Positions 9,189-17,022 of a DNA stretch of 23,671 bases are shown piece by piece. The stretch is from Bacteroidota bacterium. Its GTDB lineage: Bacteria; Bacteroidota; Bacteroidia; AKYH767-A; OLB10. Each line of letters starts with the position of its first letter. Position 1 is the stretch's first letter. The notes beneath the pieces are model-generated. The model saw only the letters and a list, made by a program, of their open reading frames with translations. It did no database searches and was not told the DNA's origin. Both the position numbers and the translations under genes were made by a program. The stretch spans positions 1 to 23,671 of the forward strand of contig JADJMG010000023.1 of NCBI GenBank assembly GCA_016709725.1, read 5' to 3'.

Positions 9189-9883
9189 TTAAAGTTGTTT
9201 TTGAATGTAGTTTGAAAGAGTTGTCCGAGTATAAGAACTAGGCGTAGTGCGACTTCGAGTATGAAGTTGAATAACTTTTTCCCGTTGACTAATGTTGTTT
9301 TTATTCCTGGCCAAAAGTCATCATCAGAAGAAACGACCCCAAGATTAGCTGGTTGATTTGATGAAAATATCGTCAGATGTTAGCATAGTGTCAACTAATT
9401 TTGTTCTCCTCTATAAAACACATCTTCAGGTTTAACCGTATTACAAACACCACATTTATTGTTTTGTAGAAAATGATGAGTTGCAACTATTGGGCATGAA
9501 GAGTTAGAGCAGCCACAGGAAGTAGTTGGGTTATGTGCTTTTAATCCCCAAGGCATTCCTCTTGGACGAAAAGTGCTGAATAAGTGATTTGTCGGGTCTG
9601 CAAGAATACTATATGCCATTTCACATTTGATAATAACGCTAGTCGAATTGTCTGAAAGCATTGCGGTGTTTGGGAAATTTGCAGAAATTTCTGCGCTTAA
9701 CGCTTGTGCTTTGTGAGTAAAGTTGTTGTTTAAATACCAGCCCCCATAAAGTCTAATTGTTATGCGATGATTGCTATCAACTTCCATAGAGTCGATTTTT
9801 GAAACAATTCTGTTCACAACATGTACAGCACCGAGTCGTAAAATTGAGGTTTCAATATTGTCGTAGTCCACAAGAATTATCAT
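9189..9883 (-). CDS. NYN/PIN-like nuclease with Cys-rich insert (frameshifted)
   Basis: The ATG at 9883 gives MIILVDYDNIETSILRLGAV, with the first acidic strand typical of NYN (LabA/DUF88-like, PIN fold) domains, then RLYGGWY. A Cys-rich insert follows (CGCSNSSC, then NNKCGVCNT), which could bind zinc. The frame stops at 9396, but one added base in the T4 tract 9399-9402 continues it as KLVDTMLTSDDIF and LGVVSSDDDFWPGI, the second acidic motif of the fold. A further indel near 9280 gives the ending HTRSRTTPSSYTRTTLSN and a TAA at 9189. Total length is about 230 residues. NYN proteins are usually metal-dependent RNases. The NACHT gene starts 10 bp downstream, so the two probably form one operon and possibly an effector-sensor pair. 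Confidence 0.75.
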
Positions 9884-9916
9884 ATTCTGCCTTTCATTTT
9901 ATGTCTGTCTAATCAA

Positions 9917-9948
9917 GTTAGCACTGGCGAACAAGTGTTGCCGGTAAC
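9917..9948. repeat. Short imperfect stem-loop upstream of the NYN gene
   Basis: GTTAGCACTGGCGA...TTGCCGGTAAC folds into an imperfect stem (GTTA-GGC / GCC-TAAC). It could be a remnant of an attC-like site, because it has the same terminal GTTA/TAAC pairing, or a chance hairpin. It lies between rng-repeat copy B and the NYN start. The rest of 9884-10002 shows nothing else. Confidence 0.25.
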
Positions 9949-10002
9949 AGTTTATTAATGGATATTTATTGTGCGAATGCTCACCCCAGAATAGAGTCAT
10001 TA

Positions 10003-10376
10003 TGCACATTTCTTTCTCAAATATACCTTTTTAACCAAAACAAACAACCATATGGCGCCACCAAAAAGTTCTCACTAAGTACAAATACGTACTCGCTCCC
10101 TTGCCTTCGGCGAATAGCAATTAAATATCAAGAAATAGGTATTGTAGAAAGCCTAAGCTTCCAAGCAAAAAAGTGCTTAAAGCTTTATCTCTTCCCCTTG
10201 CTTATTCAAAAAATGGAATTCCATTAAATGGTAGTAGGAGATGGGTTCAATCTTCACCCAGCTTTTACATTTCTTGCGCCATTTCCATTGGAAAGATTTG
10301 AATTTCCAAAAATCGTTTTTCAAAAAGGCAGCTACGAAAGGATGCGTTTGTAAGGGTAAGCTTCTATCATTTTGCT
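10003..10376 (-). repeat. rng 3'-end repeat, copy B
   Basis: This is a close copy of 15240-15617. The part matching rng coding sequence is about 95% identical by eye and still encodes the rng tail in frame on the minus strand (THPFVAAFLKNDFWKFKSF ... KQGEEIKL-stop), with few residue changes (NK to KN, Y to C, S to Y). The match continues through the downstream region, the near-palindrome AATACGTACT and the promoter to about 10003. On the rng-body side similarity fades after GCGTTTGTAAGG near 10352-10376. There is no rng start or body here, so it is a fragment. It fills most of the gene-free stretch 9884-10547. Confidence 0.92.
10018..10044 (-). promoter_or_regulatory. Bacteroidota-type promoter in rng-repeat copy B
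   Basis: TATATTTG (10025-10018, minus) with TTTG starting 19 nt upstream at 10044. It points at the NYN-NACHT operon (start 9883), with a leader of about 125 nt. The same elements are conserved in copies A and C. Confidence 0.5.
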
Positions 10377-10403
10377 ATTTTCATTTTCTATATAAAATAT
10401 TGC

Positions 10404-10531
10404 TAGCGTTTTACAGCTGCATGAAGTTGGCGATCTCTATGAACTAAACTCTCTAACACCATTGAACTTCATACGAAGTACAAAAGTTAATTTAACCACT
10501 TAGCCGCCAAGTACTTGTAGGAGTTGTTATA
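10404..10531. repeat. attC-like imperfect palindrome E4, downstream of the PLD-like gene
   Basis: Arms AGCGTTTTACAGCTGCATGA-AGTTGGCG and CGCCAAGTACTTGTAGGAGT-TGTTAT pair imperfectly (TTGGCG/CGCCAA, TACA/TGTA, AAC/GTT). The inner 42 bp (10464-10505) matches element E3 at about 86%. It ends 17 bp from the stop of the PLD-like gene and begins about 28 bp after rng-repeat copy B. It is the least conserved of the four at its ends. Confidence 0.4.
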
Positions 10532-10547
10532 TAAAAGTGCTATTTTG

Positions 10548-12747
10548 TTAATTGCAATAATTTTTGTCAAATTGTACTATAAGAGTCCCTTTGGTATCAT
10601 TAGTAATTGTCTGTTGTTCATCTTCTTCATCAAATTTAACAGTAATTGTATTTGATTTGTTATCCATATCAGGATTTAATAGCTTTAATATTTCTTCTTT
10701 AGATTTTGTAATTTTATTAAAAGTTGGTCTGCAAATCAAGCAACGATCGGCTTCGATTATTGGTAGGTCTTTGTTGAATATTAGTCCTTCGTCACGTTGA
10801 CCAAGTATAATTCCACGAGTATAATTAAATTCCTTTCCAATTTTGAACCAATGTAGTAGCATAAATATTTCATTATAGTCTTGATGGTCTATTTCGTTAT
10901 TTTGAATTGTTCTGATGAATTTTATAAATACAACACCATCTTGACCTGAACCTTTAGCCCTTGTATTGATCTCTCCATAATACGTTTCATTCTCATTATA
11001 AGCATTTTTCCTGTTTAGAATAATAGTTCCGTTAGACAAAATATTGATTTCGGCTTTTTCATAGTCATTTGGCTTATTTACAACTTTGTAATAAAGGTTG
11101 TAAAGACCTGTTCTATTACTTTTCTTATCAGTATCAATTTTCAAATCTTTATATTTAAGGTTAAGCCAGCTTCTTATTTTTTCTGTGCTATTGACAATCT
11201 CACCATCAGCTGTAAAGAGTGATTGCATGATAACTTTGTGCTTTCTTAGTAAGTAAATAGATTGGATTGTTTTCAACCTGTTTAATAAATTCCTTATTTA
11301 TTTCAATTGGATTTAAATCGTTTTCTTCATGTGGCTTAAGCTCTAATATCCCTATTTTACTAACTCTATTCTTATAGTGCTCAGAAAAATATGTAATATG
11401 CAAAAGCAGTATGTCCTCGGGTTTATCTTTTTCGTCTCTTCTAATCTTACCTGACATTATTATCGGGTCAACAAAATCGTTTTTTACAAGATCTTTTCCA
11501 AAAATGAATACAACATTATTAGCTGTTTCATTTGATCCAGATTTGTCAAAAGTACAAATACCTGAATAAATATCTGTTTTAATTTCTCTATTATTAGATG
11601 AATAAGTTTTGGTAGTTAAAGTTAAATTAAAACAACCGTCTCTTTGATTTTCTATTTTAATATTCCATTGTGATAAATAGTGGTTTTCGTTTTGGCTCTG
11701 TCTGTAATTGTATATAGAGAGTGTGTAATTATTCTATATTGTTTTCCTTCTAAAAACAATTTATTCTTTTCTTTGTTTAAGTCTGTACATGAAATTGTAT
11801 TCAAATAGCTTCCAGCATGATCAAAAGATCGGTTCAGTTTTTCACTCTCTTCCCAAATTAAATCAAAATGCTCTTTCCATTTATTTGCTAATCCGAGTTT
11901 ATTGTCAGCAAAACCTTTTGCTTTAATATAATAATTATCTTCAGCAGTAGTGCCATTTATATAATTTCCCTGATACCAAATGTTGTCATAGCTTAATAAT
12001 GGGAAACTTATAAAATTGTTGAAATATCTTATTTCAATTTGATCATTAAAAGTTGATTTTATTTTTTCCAATTCAGTTATGGTTTCTCTTAATTTTTCAA
12101 GTCTCTGATTAGGATTAATGTTTCCCTAGGTTAGCACTATTATTTCTTAACCAAAGCTCAAATTGCATATTATAATTGTCTGGGTCTGGGATAAGAATTA
12201 GTAAATTACATTTTAGCATTTTAACTAAATTGCGAATCTGTCCCTCAATAAATTGCTTTCTATTGTTTGTTGGCCTTAAATCATCAATATAAGTACAATA
12301 AACACGAACTGTTCTATCAATATTTTCCTGGTTGAATTATTGCTAAAATGATCAATAGCATAAGTTAAAAAATCAGCAAATTTCATTGATTTTTTACAAC
12401 CAATAATGCCTGCATCATAAACTACTTCATGGCCTTTATTAATTTCTTCTTCTAGAGTTTTATTAAATTCAGGAATTAAATCGTTTTTCAATGATTCACT
12501 AAGTGTGTTTTTTAAATTAGGAATTAAATGTTCAATTATTTCCTTAATAAAAGGAACTTGTAAATGCAAAATGAAAAATTAATTCAATTGTTCCTAATGG
12601 AATTAGGACATATCCAAGATGTTTTGTCCATTCATGATATGGTTCAATTAGATTAGAAGATAAAAGCAATAACCCAATTCCTGAAATTGTAATTCCTAAA
12701 GAAATGCTTATTACCCACCTATTTAATTTATTTTTGTTAGAGTTCAT
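10548..12747 (-). CDS. Membrane-anchored PLD/DUF5919-like protein with unknown C-terminal domain (frameshifted)
   Basis: Read across frames from the ATG at 12747, the product is about 730 residues. Two N-terminal hydrophobic segments (WVISISLGITISGIGLLLL and LGYVLIPLGTIELIFHF) predict membrane anchoring. The next ~250 residues follow the degenerate PLD-like pattern: KGHEVVYDAGIIGCKKSMKF, LLILIPDPDNYNMQFELWL, a helix, then IEIRYFNNFISFPLLSYDNI and KWKEHFDLIWEES. I see no HKD motif, so catalysis is doubtful. The C-terminal ~340 residues (NLTLTTKTYSSNNREIKTDI ... TRGIILGQRDEGLIFNKDLP) are unrecognised and beta-rich. Frames join near 12550, 12330, 12120, 11655 and 11230 with continuous coding character. 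No TAnnTTTG promoter is evident upstream. The gene ends 17 bp before element E4. It is possibly a membrane-acting defence sensor or effector; this is inference. Confidence 0.6.
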
Positions 12748-12818
12748 CTTAAAGAATATTCGGCTTTTCTTATTTTAAAGAATCAAGTTGTCTTAATTGG
12801 TAATTGCCCAATCATGCT

Positions 12819-12945
12819 GCATAACATTCCAGGGCTTTGCGCTTGGGTGGGACACGGAGTGTGATTTCTGTTTATTTGAGATATTAAAATTACCAATTAA
12901 ATTCTATGTGACAAAATGGCCGTTTGACGCAACCCCGTGTTATAG
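12819..12945. repeat. attC-like imperfect palindrome E1, downstream of the DUF4365 block
   Basis: GCATAACATTCCAGGGCTTT-GCGCTTGGG pairs with AACGGC...GACGCAACCCCGTGTTATAG: ATAACA/TGTTAT at the ends, and GGGCTTTGCG against CGCAACCCC inside. It shares ATTCC-N5-TTTGCG with E2 and E3. The loop holds AATTACCAATTAA (12888-12900), a perfect 13-bp inverted repeat of TTAATTGGTAATT at 12793-12805 just outside the element, so an alternative fold is possible. It lies between the DUF4365 block and the PLD-like gene. Confidence 0.55.
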
Positions 12946-13053
12946 ACAGTGGTATTTGTCCAGCGTGCTTTCAAGCCATTTTCGTTGTTGAGTTGTCGTA
13001 TTATTGCCTCGTGCGGTGGCTTGTACTGTTTCTGAATTTGCCGGCTTTGTCAT
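12940..13053 (-). CDS. Possible 37-residue ORF ending inside attC-like element E1
   Basis: The ATG at 13051-13053 overlaps the previous stop (ATGA). The frame encodes MTKPANSETVQATARGNNTT and ends YHCL at a TAA (12940-12942) that lies inside the outer box of E1. Tight coupling and an ORF ending within the palindrome are typical of cassette-like genes, but the peptide is short, unrecognised and could be a read-through tail. Confidence 0.22.
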   Translation of the reverse strand: MTKPANSETVQATARGNNTTTQQRKWLESTLDKYHCL

Positions 13054-13220
13054 AGTTGCTGTTCAAGCCTGTAAAATTTGTTTTCATAAAATGCTTTTCT
13101 GATTCTGAAAATGTTTCTCCAACTTTCAATTCCTCTATCCGCTAATTTTCCGTCTGCTAAACCTTCTTGTGAAATTGGATCGTAATAAATGTTTGCAACG
13201 GGAATTGCTATTTTAAACAT
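13050..13220 (-). CDS. 56-residue hypothetical protein following the DUF4365 partner gene
   Basis: The ATG at 13218-13220 overlaps the end of the preceding gene by 13 nt. The frame runs MFKIAIPVANIYYDPISQEG to FYRLEQQL and a TGA at 13050. The composition looks protein-like (KLADRGIESWRNIFRIRKAF) and the C-terminal half is probably helical. It may be a separate small gene, or the C-terminus of the 262-residue protein split by an indel. No family recognised. Confidence 0.4.
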   Translation of the reverse strand: MFKIAIPVANIYYDPISQEGLADGKLADRGIESWRNIFRIRKAFYENKFYRLEQQL

Positions 13221-13996
13221 TCCATCAAAATTTCCTTCGCTTCTTCTGTTACATTTAGAATTTCATAGACAATCTTCTTTTGGTCAGCTGGAAATTGAAA
13301 GTAACCAATTGGAAAAAGGTTAATATGTAAATTGTCTCCCTTTGATTTGTCTTTGATTTTACTTTCCTCCCTGTCTATTTTTATCATCTCGTCTCTAGCA
13401 TCTTCGTACGCTTTTTTCTTTGCATCTGCTTCTCCAAATATTTTGTCCATCCAAATTTGGAATTGTTGATGAGTTGTCCCGTTGTTCTTCAATATTTTCA
13501 ATTTCTCTCTCTGCTCTGCTATATCAAATGTCTCAATAATTGTTTGAAGGTCATTCATTATATTGTTTGCTTCTTCACTTCTGTTTAGATAATGTAAAAT
13601 CTCATATTTGGTAGCTAAAGCAGCAACAGTATTATGTATGGGTCCGATATGATAAAAGTAGTTGTGCGTTTTTGTAATTCGTTCCAACATTCTTTCAAAC
13701 ATTGCGTGATTGTCAGGCATTTCAGGTTTGGGAATTCCAGGCAATTCCTGAACTATAAAAACCATGTCCGTGTAAACTTCAAATTCATATGAAACTTTTA
13801 CCTCGTTTATTATGGCATTGTAATAAGCAAAATAGTTTTTGCTCTCTCTTGCTTCTGTCTTTAACGTTTGCACATTTTTATACCAATTCTCATTTGCTGT
13901 AATGAATCTTAATACAGCATCATTTCTCAATTTCAAATTCGGCCCAATTTCTTCTTCAAGAGAATTTATCATTGAAACACTTTTTACATAGTCCAT
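13208..13996 (-). CDS. Helical repeat (TPR-like) protein, partner or C-terminal half of the DUF4365 protein
   Basis: 262 residues, open from the ATG at 13996. It is largely alpha-helical with paired helices suggestive of TPR-like repeats (SKNYFAYYNAIINEVKVSYE, then NTVAALATKYEILHYLNRSE). A charged coiled stretch follows near residues 190-220 (DAKKKAYEDARDEMIKIDRE). It overlaps the upstream gene by 13 nt. Adding one base to the A5 tract near 14005 would join the two frames as KCELIKNN-MDYVKS, giving one protein of about 675 residues (DUF4365 plus helical repeats). With homopolymer indels common here, I consider one gene as likely as two. No catalytic motif is visible in this part. Confidence 0.65.
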   Translation of the reverse strand: MDYVKSVSMINSLEEEIGPNLKLRNDAVLRFITANENWYKNVQTLKTEARESKNYFAYYNAIINEVKVSYEFEVYTDMVFIVQELPGIPKPEMPDNHAMFERMLERITKTHNYFYHIGPIHNTVAALATKYEILHYLNRSEEANNIMNDLQTIIETFDIAEQREKLKILKNNGTTHQQFQIWMDKIFGEADAKKKAYEDARDEMIKIDREESKIKDKSKGDNLHINLFPIGYFQFPADQKKIVYEILNVTEEAKEILMECLK

Positions 13997-15225
13997 GTTG
14001 TTTTTATCAATTCACATTTTGCATTTAGTTTAATGCTTTGATTTGCTTTCGGGTTGTTGATTATGCTGTTAATTTCAGCAACATAGTTTTCGTATCTGTC
14101 TTTTGAATTGCTGTTTAAGGAATCAATATAATCTCGCTTTGCTTTTTCCAATCTGATATAAAACCCAACATTGTCTGCATTCTCCAATAGTTGCATTTTC
14201 TTTTCATATTCTTCATCAGTGATTAAGCCTATCGAATATTTCACGCTTGTTTCAAAAAAGAGAAGATGATTTTTCAAATCTTCTGTCAACTCTGTTTTAA
14301 GATTTATCGCAGTTCTAAAAAATGAAAGTGCATCGATTAGGTTTCCACTGTAATAATTGGCAATTCCTAAAACAAGATTGTATTTGGAGGTAGACGCTAA
14401 ATTGCCTGAACCTTTCTTGTGTAAGTAGATAACTTCTTTCCATTTTCCTTCATTGATAATTTCAAGTCCAATACCTTCAATCAATCTTCTTATCTCCTTG
14501 TCATCAGTTATATTGAAATCAATATCAATTATAATTTTGTCACCTGTGTTTACTGAAACTGCTTGACCTGCTGCTTTCTCGTTTATTGTTCTTTGAAATT
14601 TACCTTTCTTCATTGTCAATTGATACATTTCTTCCAAAGCACTTGCATCAAGTTGTTTGGAGAATCGTAGAACATGACTTGGTTGTGCATTCCAGTTGTG
14701 ATCCTTTTCATATAGTGCTTTAGCAAATGCGTTTATGCTTTCAAAGTAGAATTTATTCGTTCCTTTGAAATACAAAACATAAAACGCTGGCATCGGATTA
14801 TTGAGAAGGTAGTTTATGTTTCCTGTAGCAAGCTGTAAGCTGATACTTCCGTCTTTGTTAGCTTCCTTACTGTCAGTTGCTTTTAACTGGATGGCAAAAT
14901 GAAAGTTCGTAAATCTGTTTTTATTTTTGAGTTCAATTTGAAAATCAATACCCTTGTCTCGTTCTTGCTCTGAACGAATTACAAACTTGGTAACATCAAA
15001 GAGTGGTTTGAAAATATTCTCGGAAACAATAGAAAGCTCTTCATTAGAATTAGCCAACGGCAAATTCATTTCATCAAATATTTTGTCTTCAATCATTTCT
15101 CTTTTTACTAAATGGTTTGTCTTTGTTTTTCTATTTAAATTTTGATCGGTCCGTCGTCTATAGAACGATCGTCCTGCCTTAGTATAAACTATTTTTTGTT
15201 TTAAATTCCTTGAGTAAAGCTTCAC
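13984..15225 (-). CDS. DUF4365-domain (PD-(D/E)XK-like) protein with TPR-like C-terminus
   Basis: 413 residues from the ATG at 15225, unbroken. An N-terminal basic leader of about 45 residues may be over-extended; MIEDKIFDEM is an alternative start. The DUF4365 core follows: ENIFKPLFDVTKFVIRSEQE, RDKGIDFQIEL and FHFAIQLKATDSKEAN, giving D...E and Q-x-K of a restriction-nuclease-like fold, then PAFYVLYFKG. From about residue 270, helical repeats appear (YNLVLGIANYYSGNLIDALS, FFRTAINLKTEL). DUF4365 proteins are usually treated as putative nucleases common in accessory regions. It is the first gene after rng on the same strand, with a promoter about 35 bp upstream inside the rng-repeat region. 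A defence role is inferred from fold and location. Confidence 0.75.
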   Translation of the reverse strand: MKLYSRNLKQKIVYTKAGRSFYRRRTDQNLNRKTKTNHLVKREMIEDKIFDEMNLPLANSNEELSIVSENIFKPLFDVTKFVIRSEQERDKGIDFQIELKNKNRFTNFHFAIQLKATDSKEANKDGSISLQLATGNINYLLNNPMPAFYVLYFKGTNKFYFESINAFAKALYEKDHNWNAQPSHVLRFSKQLDASALEEMYQLTMKKGKFQRTINEKAAGQAVSVNTGDKIIIDIDFNITDDKEIRRLIEGIGLEIINEGKWKEVIYLHKKGSGNLASTSKYNLVLGIANYYSGNLIDALSFFRTAINLKTELTEDLKNHLLFFETSVKYSIGLITDEEYEKKMQLLENADNVGFYIRLEKAKRDYIDSLNSNSKDRYENYVAEINSIINNPKANQSIKLNAKCELIKTTWTM

Positions 15226-15259
15226 TCATAGCATAGGCTTAACGCATCTTTCCCTTTCC

Positions 15260-15285
15260 CAAATATACCTTTTAAACCAACCAAA
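15260..15285 (-). promoter_or_regulatory. Bacteroidota-type promoter upstream of the DUF4365 gene
   Basis: TATATTTG (15267-15260, minus) with TTTG starting 18 nt upstream at 15285. The predicted transcript start falls about 25-30 nt before the ATG at 15225. The pair is conserved in all three rng-repeat copies. Confidence 0.55.
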
Positions 15286-15406
15286 CACCCATCAATCCCC
15301 ACCAAAAGTTCCCACTAAATTACAAGTACGTACTAATCCCCACCCGTCGAAGAATAGCAATTTAAATATCAAGAAATAGGTATTGTAGAAAGCCTAAACT
15401 TCCAAG

Positions 15407-15428
15407 AAAAAAAAGCGCTTAAAGCTTT
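15407..15428 (-). terminator. Possible intrinsic terminator overlapping the rng stop codon
   Basis: On the minus strand AAAGC-TTTAAGC-GCTTT runs into a T8 tract. The stem is only 5 bp, so it is weak. The T-tract is shorter in copy B and interrupted in copy A. Confidence 0.35.
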
Positions 15429-16743
15429 ATCTCTTCCCCTTGCTTATTCAAAAAATGGAATTCCATTAAATGGTAGCTGGAGATGGGTTCAATCTTCACC
15501 CAGCTTTTATATTTCTTGCGCCACTTCCATTGGAAAGATTTGAATTTCCAAAAATCTTTATTTAAAAAGGCAGCTACGAAAGGATGCGTTTGTAAGGTTA
15601 ACCCTTTTTCGTTTTGCTCTTCGCAGAGGTAACGTAAGTTGTTTTCAATGTCGTCGATTAAAAGGAGGGATGCTTTAATTTCTCCCGTTCCATCGCAAGC
15701 CGGACATTTCTCCGCCGTGATGATATCGGTAACGGGTCGTACACGCTCACGGGTGATTTGTACGAGACAGAATTTGGTGGGCGGTAAAATGGTGTGTCGC
15801 GCGCGATCCTGCTTCATCTCCGCTTGCAAGGTGTCGAAAAGCGTTTTGCGATTCACCGTATTTTTCATGTCGATGAAATCAATGACGATGATTCCACCCA
15901 TATCGCGCATCCTAAATTGACGGGCAATTTCTTTTGCCGCCATTAAGTTTGTTTGCAGCGCATTGTTTTCTTGTGAGTCGGATGCGCCTTTGTTTCGGCC
16001 GCCACTATTCGCATTGAGTAAATCTCTTAAAATGGTGGAAGCACGATCAATTTCACCCAGCAATTTTGCAGGTGGTGTAGCCGATTTTAATTGTTCATGC
16101 AAAGCCGTCCACTTCGAAGTTAAATCTTGCACATCTCGGTCGAGGTCGGCAACTTTTTTTCCTTCAGCCACGGTGCGAACAATGATTCCGAAGTTGCGTG
16201 GCTTAATACTCGTCGCTAAACGCTTTAGTCGAAGGCGCTCGGCACTGCTTTTAATTTTTTGAGATACGGAAACCACATCTGAAAAGGGAACCAGCACCAC
16301 ACATCGCCCGGCAAAAGAAAGTTCGGCGGTGATACGCGGACCTTTGCTGCTGATGGGTTCCTTGGCCACCTGCACCATGATGTTTAGGTTGGTGTTTACT
16401 ACTTGTCCGATTTTGCCGGCTTTGTGGATGTCGGCTTCCAATTCGAAGTTATTCAACAAGCCATCGGTTTGTGTACCGGCTTGTGTATTCTTCATGTACT
16501 TGATGAGGGATTGTACCTGGGTACCTAAATCGAGGTAATGGAGAAAAGCATCTTTTTCATAGCCGATATCTACAAAAGCGGCGTTGAGTGAAGGCATAAG
16601 TTTCTTCACGCGGCCCAAGTAGACGTCACCAACAGAAACGCCTTTTCTTTTTTTTCTGTATTTAACTCTACGAGCTGCTTGTCTTCAACAAGGGCAATTT
16701 GCACCTCGGAAGTCGACGAATCAATAATGAGTTCGCTGTTCAA
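15419..16743 (-). CDS. rng: Ribonuclease E/G family protein (ribonuclease G-like)
   Basis: About 440 residues once one base is added to the T8 tract at 16648-16655. The N-terminus then reads NSELIIDSSTSEVQIALVED, running into GDVYLGRVKKLMPSLNAAFV, the S1-type entry of the family. Later segments are also characteristic: YEKDAFLHYLDLG, then GGIIVIDFIDMKN with the catalytic-site acidic residues, and the zinc-link CPACDGTGEIK. I start it at TTG 16741-16743 because no ATG is in frame there; an ATG hidden by an error is possible. The protein ends HFLNKQGEEIKL. It acts in endonucleolytic RNA processing and turnover. Its 3' end is duplicated twice in the accessory region, making it the apparent insertion site of the island. 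Confidence 0.92.
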
Positions 16744-16836
16744 ATCTTGAAGCCTAATAATTTTGCATGTGGAGGATTACAAAATTCCTTAAATCAATAT
16801 AGTCCACTGACTACTTGTATAAAAAATAGCAAATAT

Positions 16837-16875
16837 GAGCAGCCATTCCGTATAATTTTATGCAGAATGGCTACT
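16837..16875 (-). terminator. Stem-loop terminator after the bS22-like gene
   Basis: AGCCATTC (16841-16848) pairs with GAATGGCT (16865-16872), extended by GAG/CTC with one mismatch. On the minus strand a T6 stretch follows about 11 nt beyond the stem. It lies between the bS22-like gene and rng, so rng may have its own promoter; CATATTTG on the minus strand near 16831-16838 is a 7/8 match to TAnnTTTG. Confidence 0.45.
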
Positions 16876-16891
16876 CTTAGCCTAAAATGGC

Positions 16892-16984
16892 TTATTTCTT
16901 CTTCTTATGACGATTTTTTCTTAGACGCTTCTTACGTTTGTGGGTCGCCATTTTATGACGTTTGCGCTTTTTACCTGATGGCAT
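16892..16984 (-). CDS. bS22/mS38-like tiny ribosomal protein (AURKAIP1/COX24 domain)
   Basis: A 30-residue ORF, ATG at 16982-16984 to TAA at 16892. The sequence begins MPSGKKRKRHKMATHKRKKR and ends KNRHKKKK, with more than half its residues basic. Bacteroidota carry short proteins of this type annotated as AURKAIP1/COX24-domain proteins, related to mitochondrial mS38 and the small-subunit protein bS22 of other bacteria. It presumably binds rRNA in the small ribosomal subunit. It lies between the TPR gene (38 bp upstream) and rng on the same strand. Identification rests on length, composition and the KMxTHKRKKRxRKxRHK pattern. Confidence 0.85.
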   Translation of the reverse strand: MPSGKKRKRHKMATHKRKKRLRKNRHKKKK

Positions 16985-17022
16985 AACTTAAATTTTTTAA
17001 ATGTTTTTAACTATTTTCTTTT

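Larger units (their letters stand above)
15240..15617 (-). repeat. rng 3'-end repeat, native copy C
   Basis: This is the copy attached to the intact rng body. It covers the last ~65 codons of rng, its stop at 15419, and about 180 bp downstream, with the palindrome AGTACGTACT (15325-15334) and the promoter at 15260-15285. Copies B (10003-10376) and A (6442-6757) match it in the same orientation. The downstream boundary near 15240 is shared by all three copies, just past the TATATTTG box. Confidence 0.92.

Noticed and set aside
9958..10447. Plus-strand ORFs of 68-89 codons overlapping rng-repeat copy B
   Set aside because: They lie antisense to the rng tail fragment and attC-like element; no family resemblance. 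Shadows of the repeat.
12797..12991. Plus-strand 64-codon ORF over element E1
   Set aside because: It spans both arms of the imperfect palindrome and has no protein-like pattern; the minus strand carries the block.
15639..16538. Three plus-strand ORFs of 69-99 codons inside rng
   Set aside because: Antisense shadows of a well-recognised gene with strong codon structure on the minus strand.
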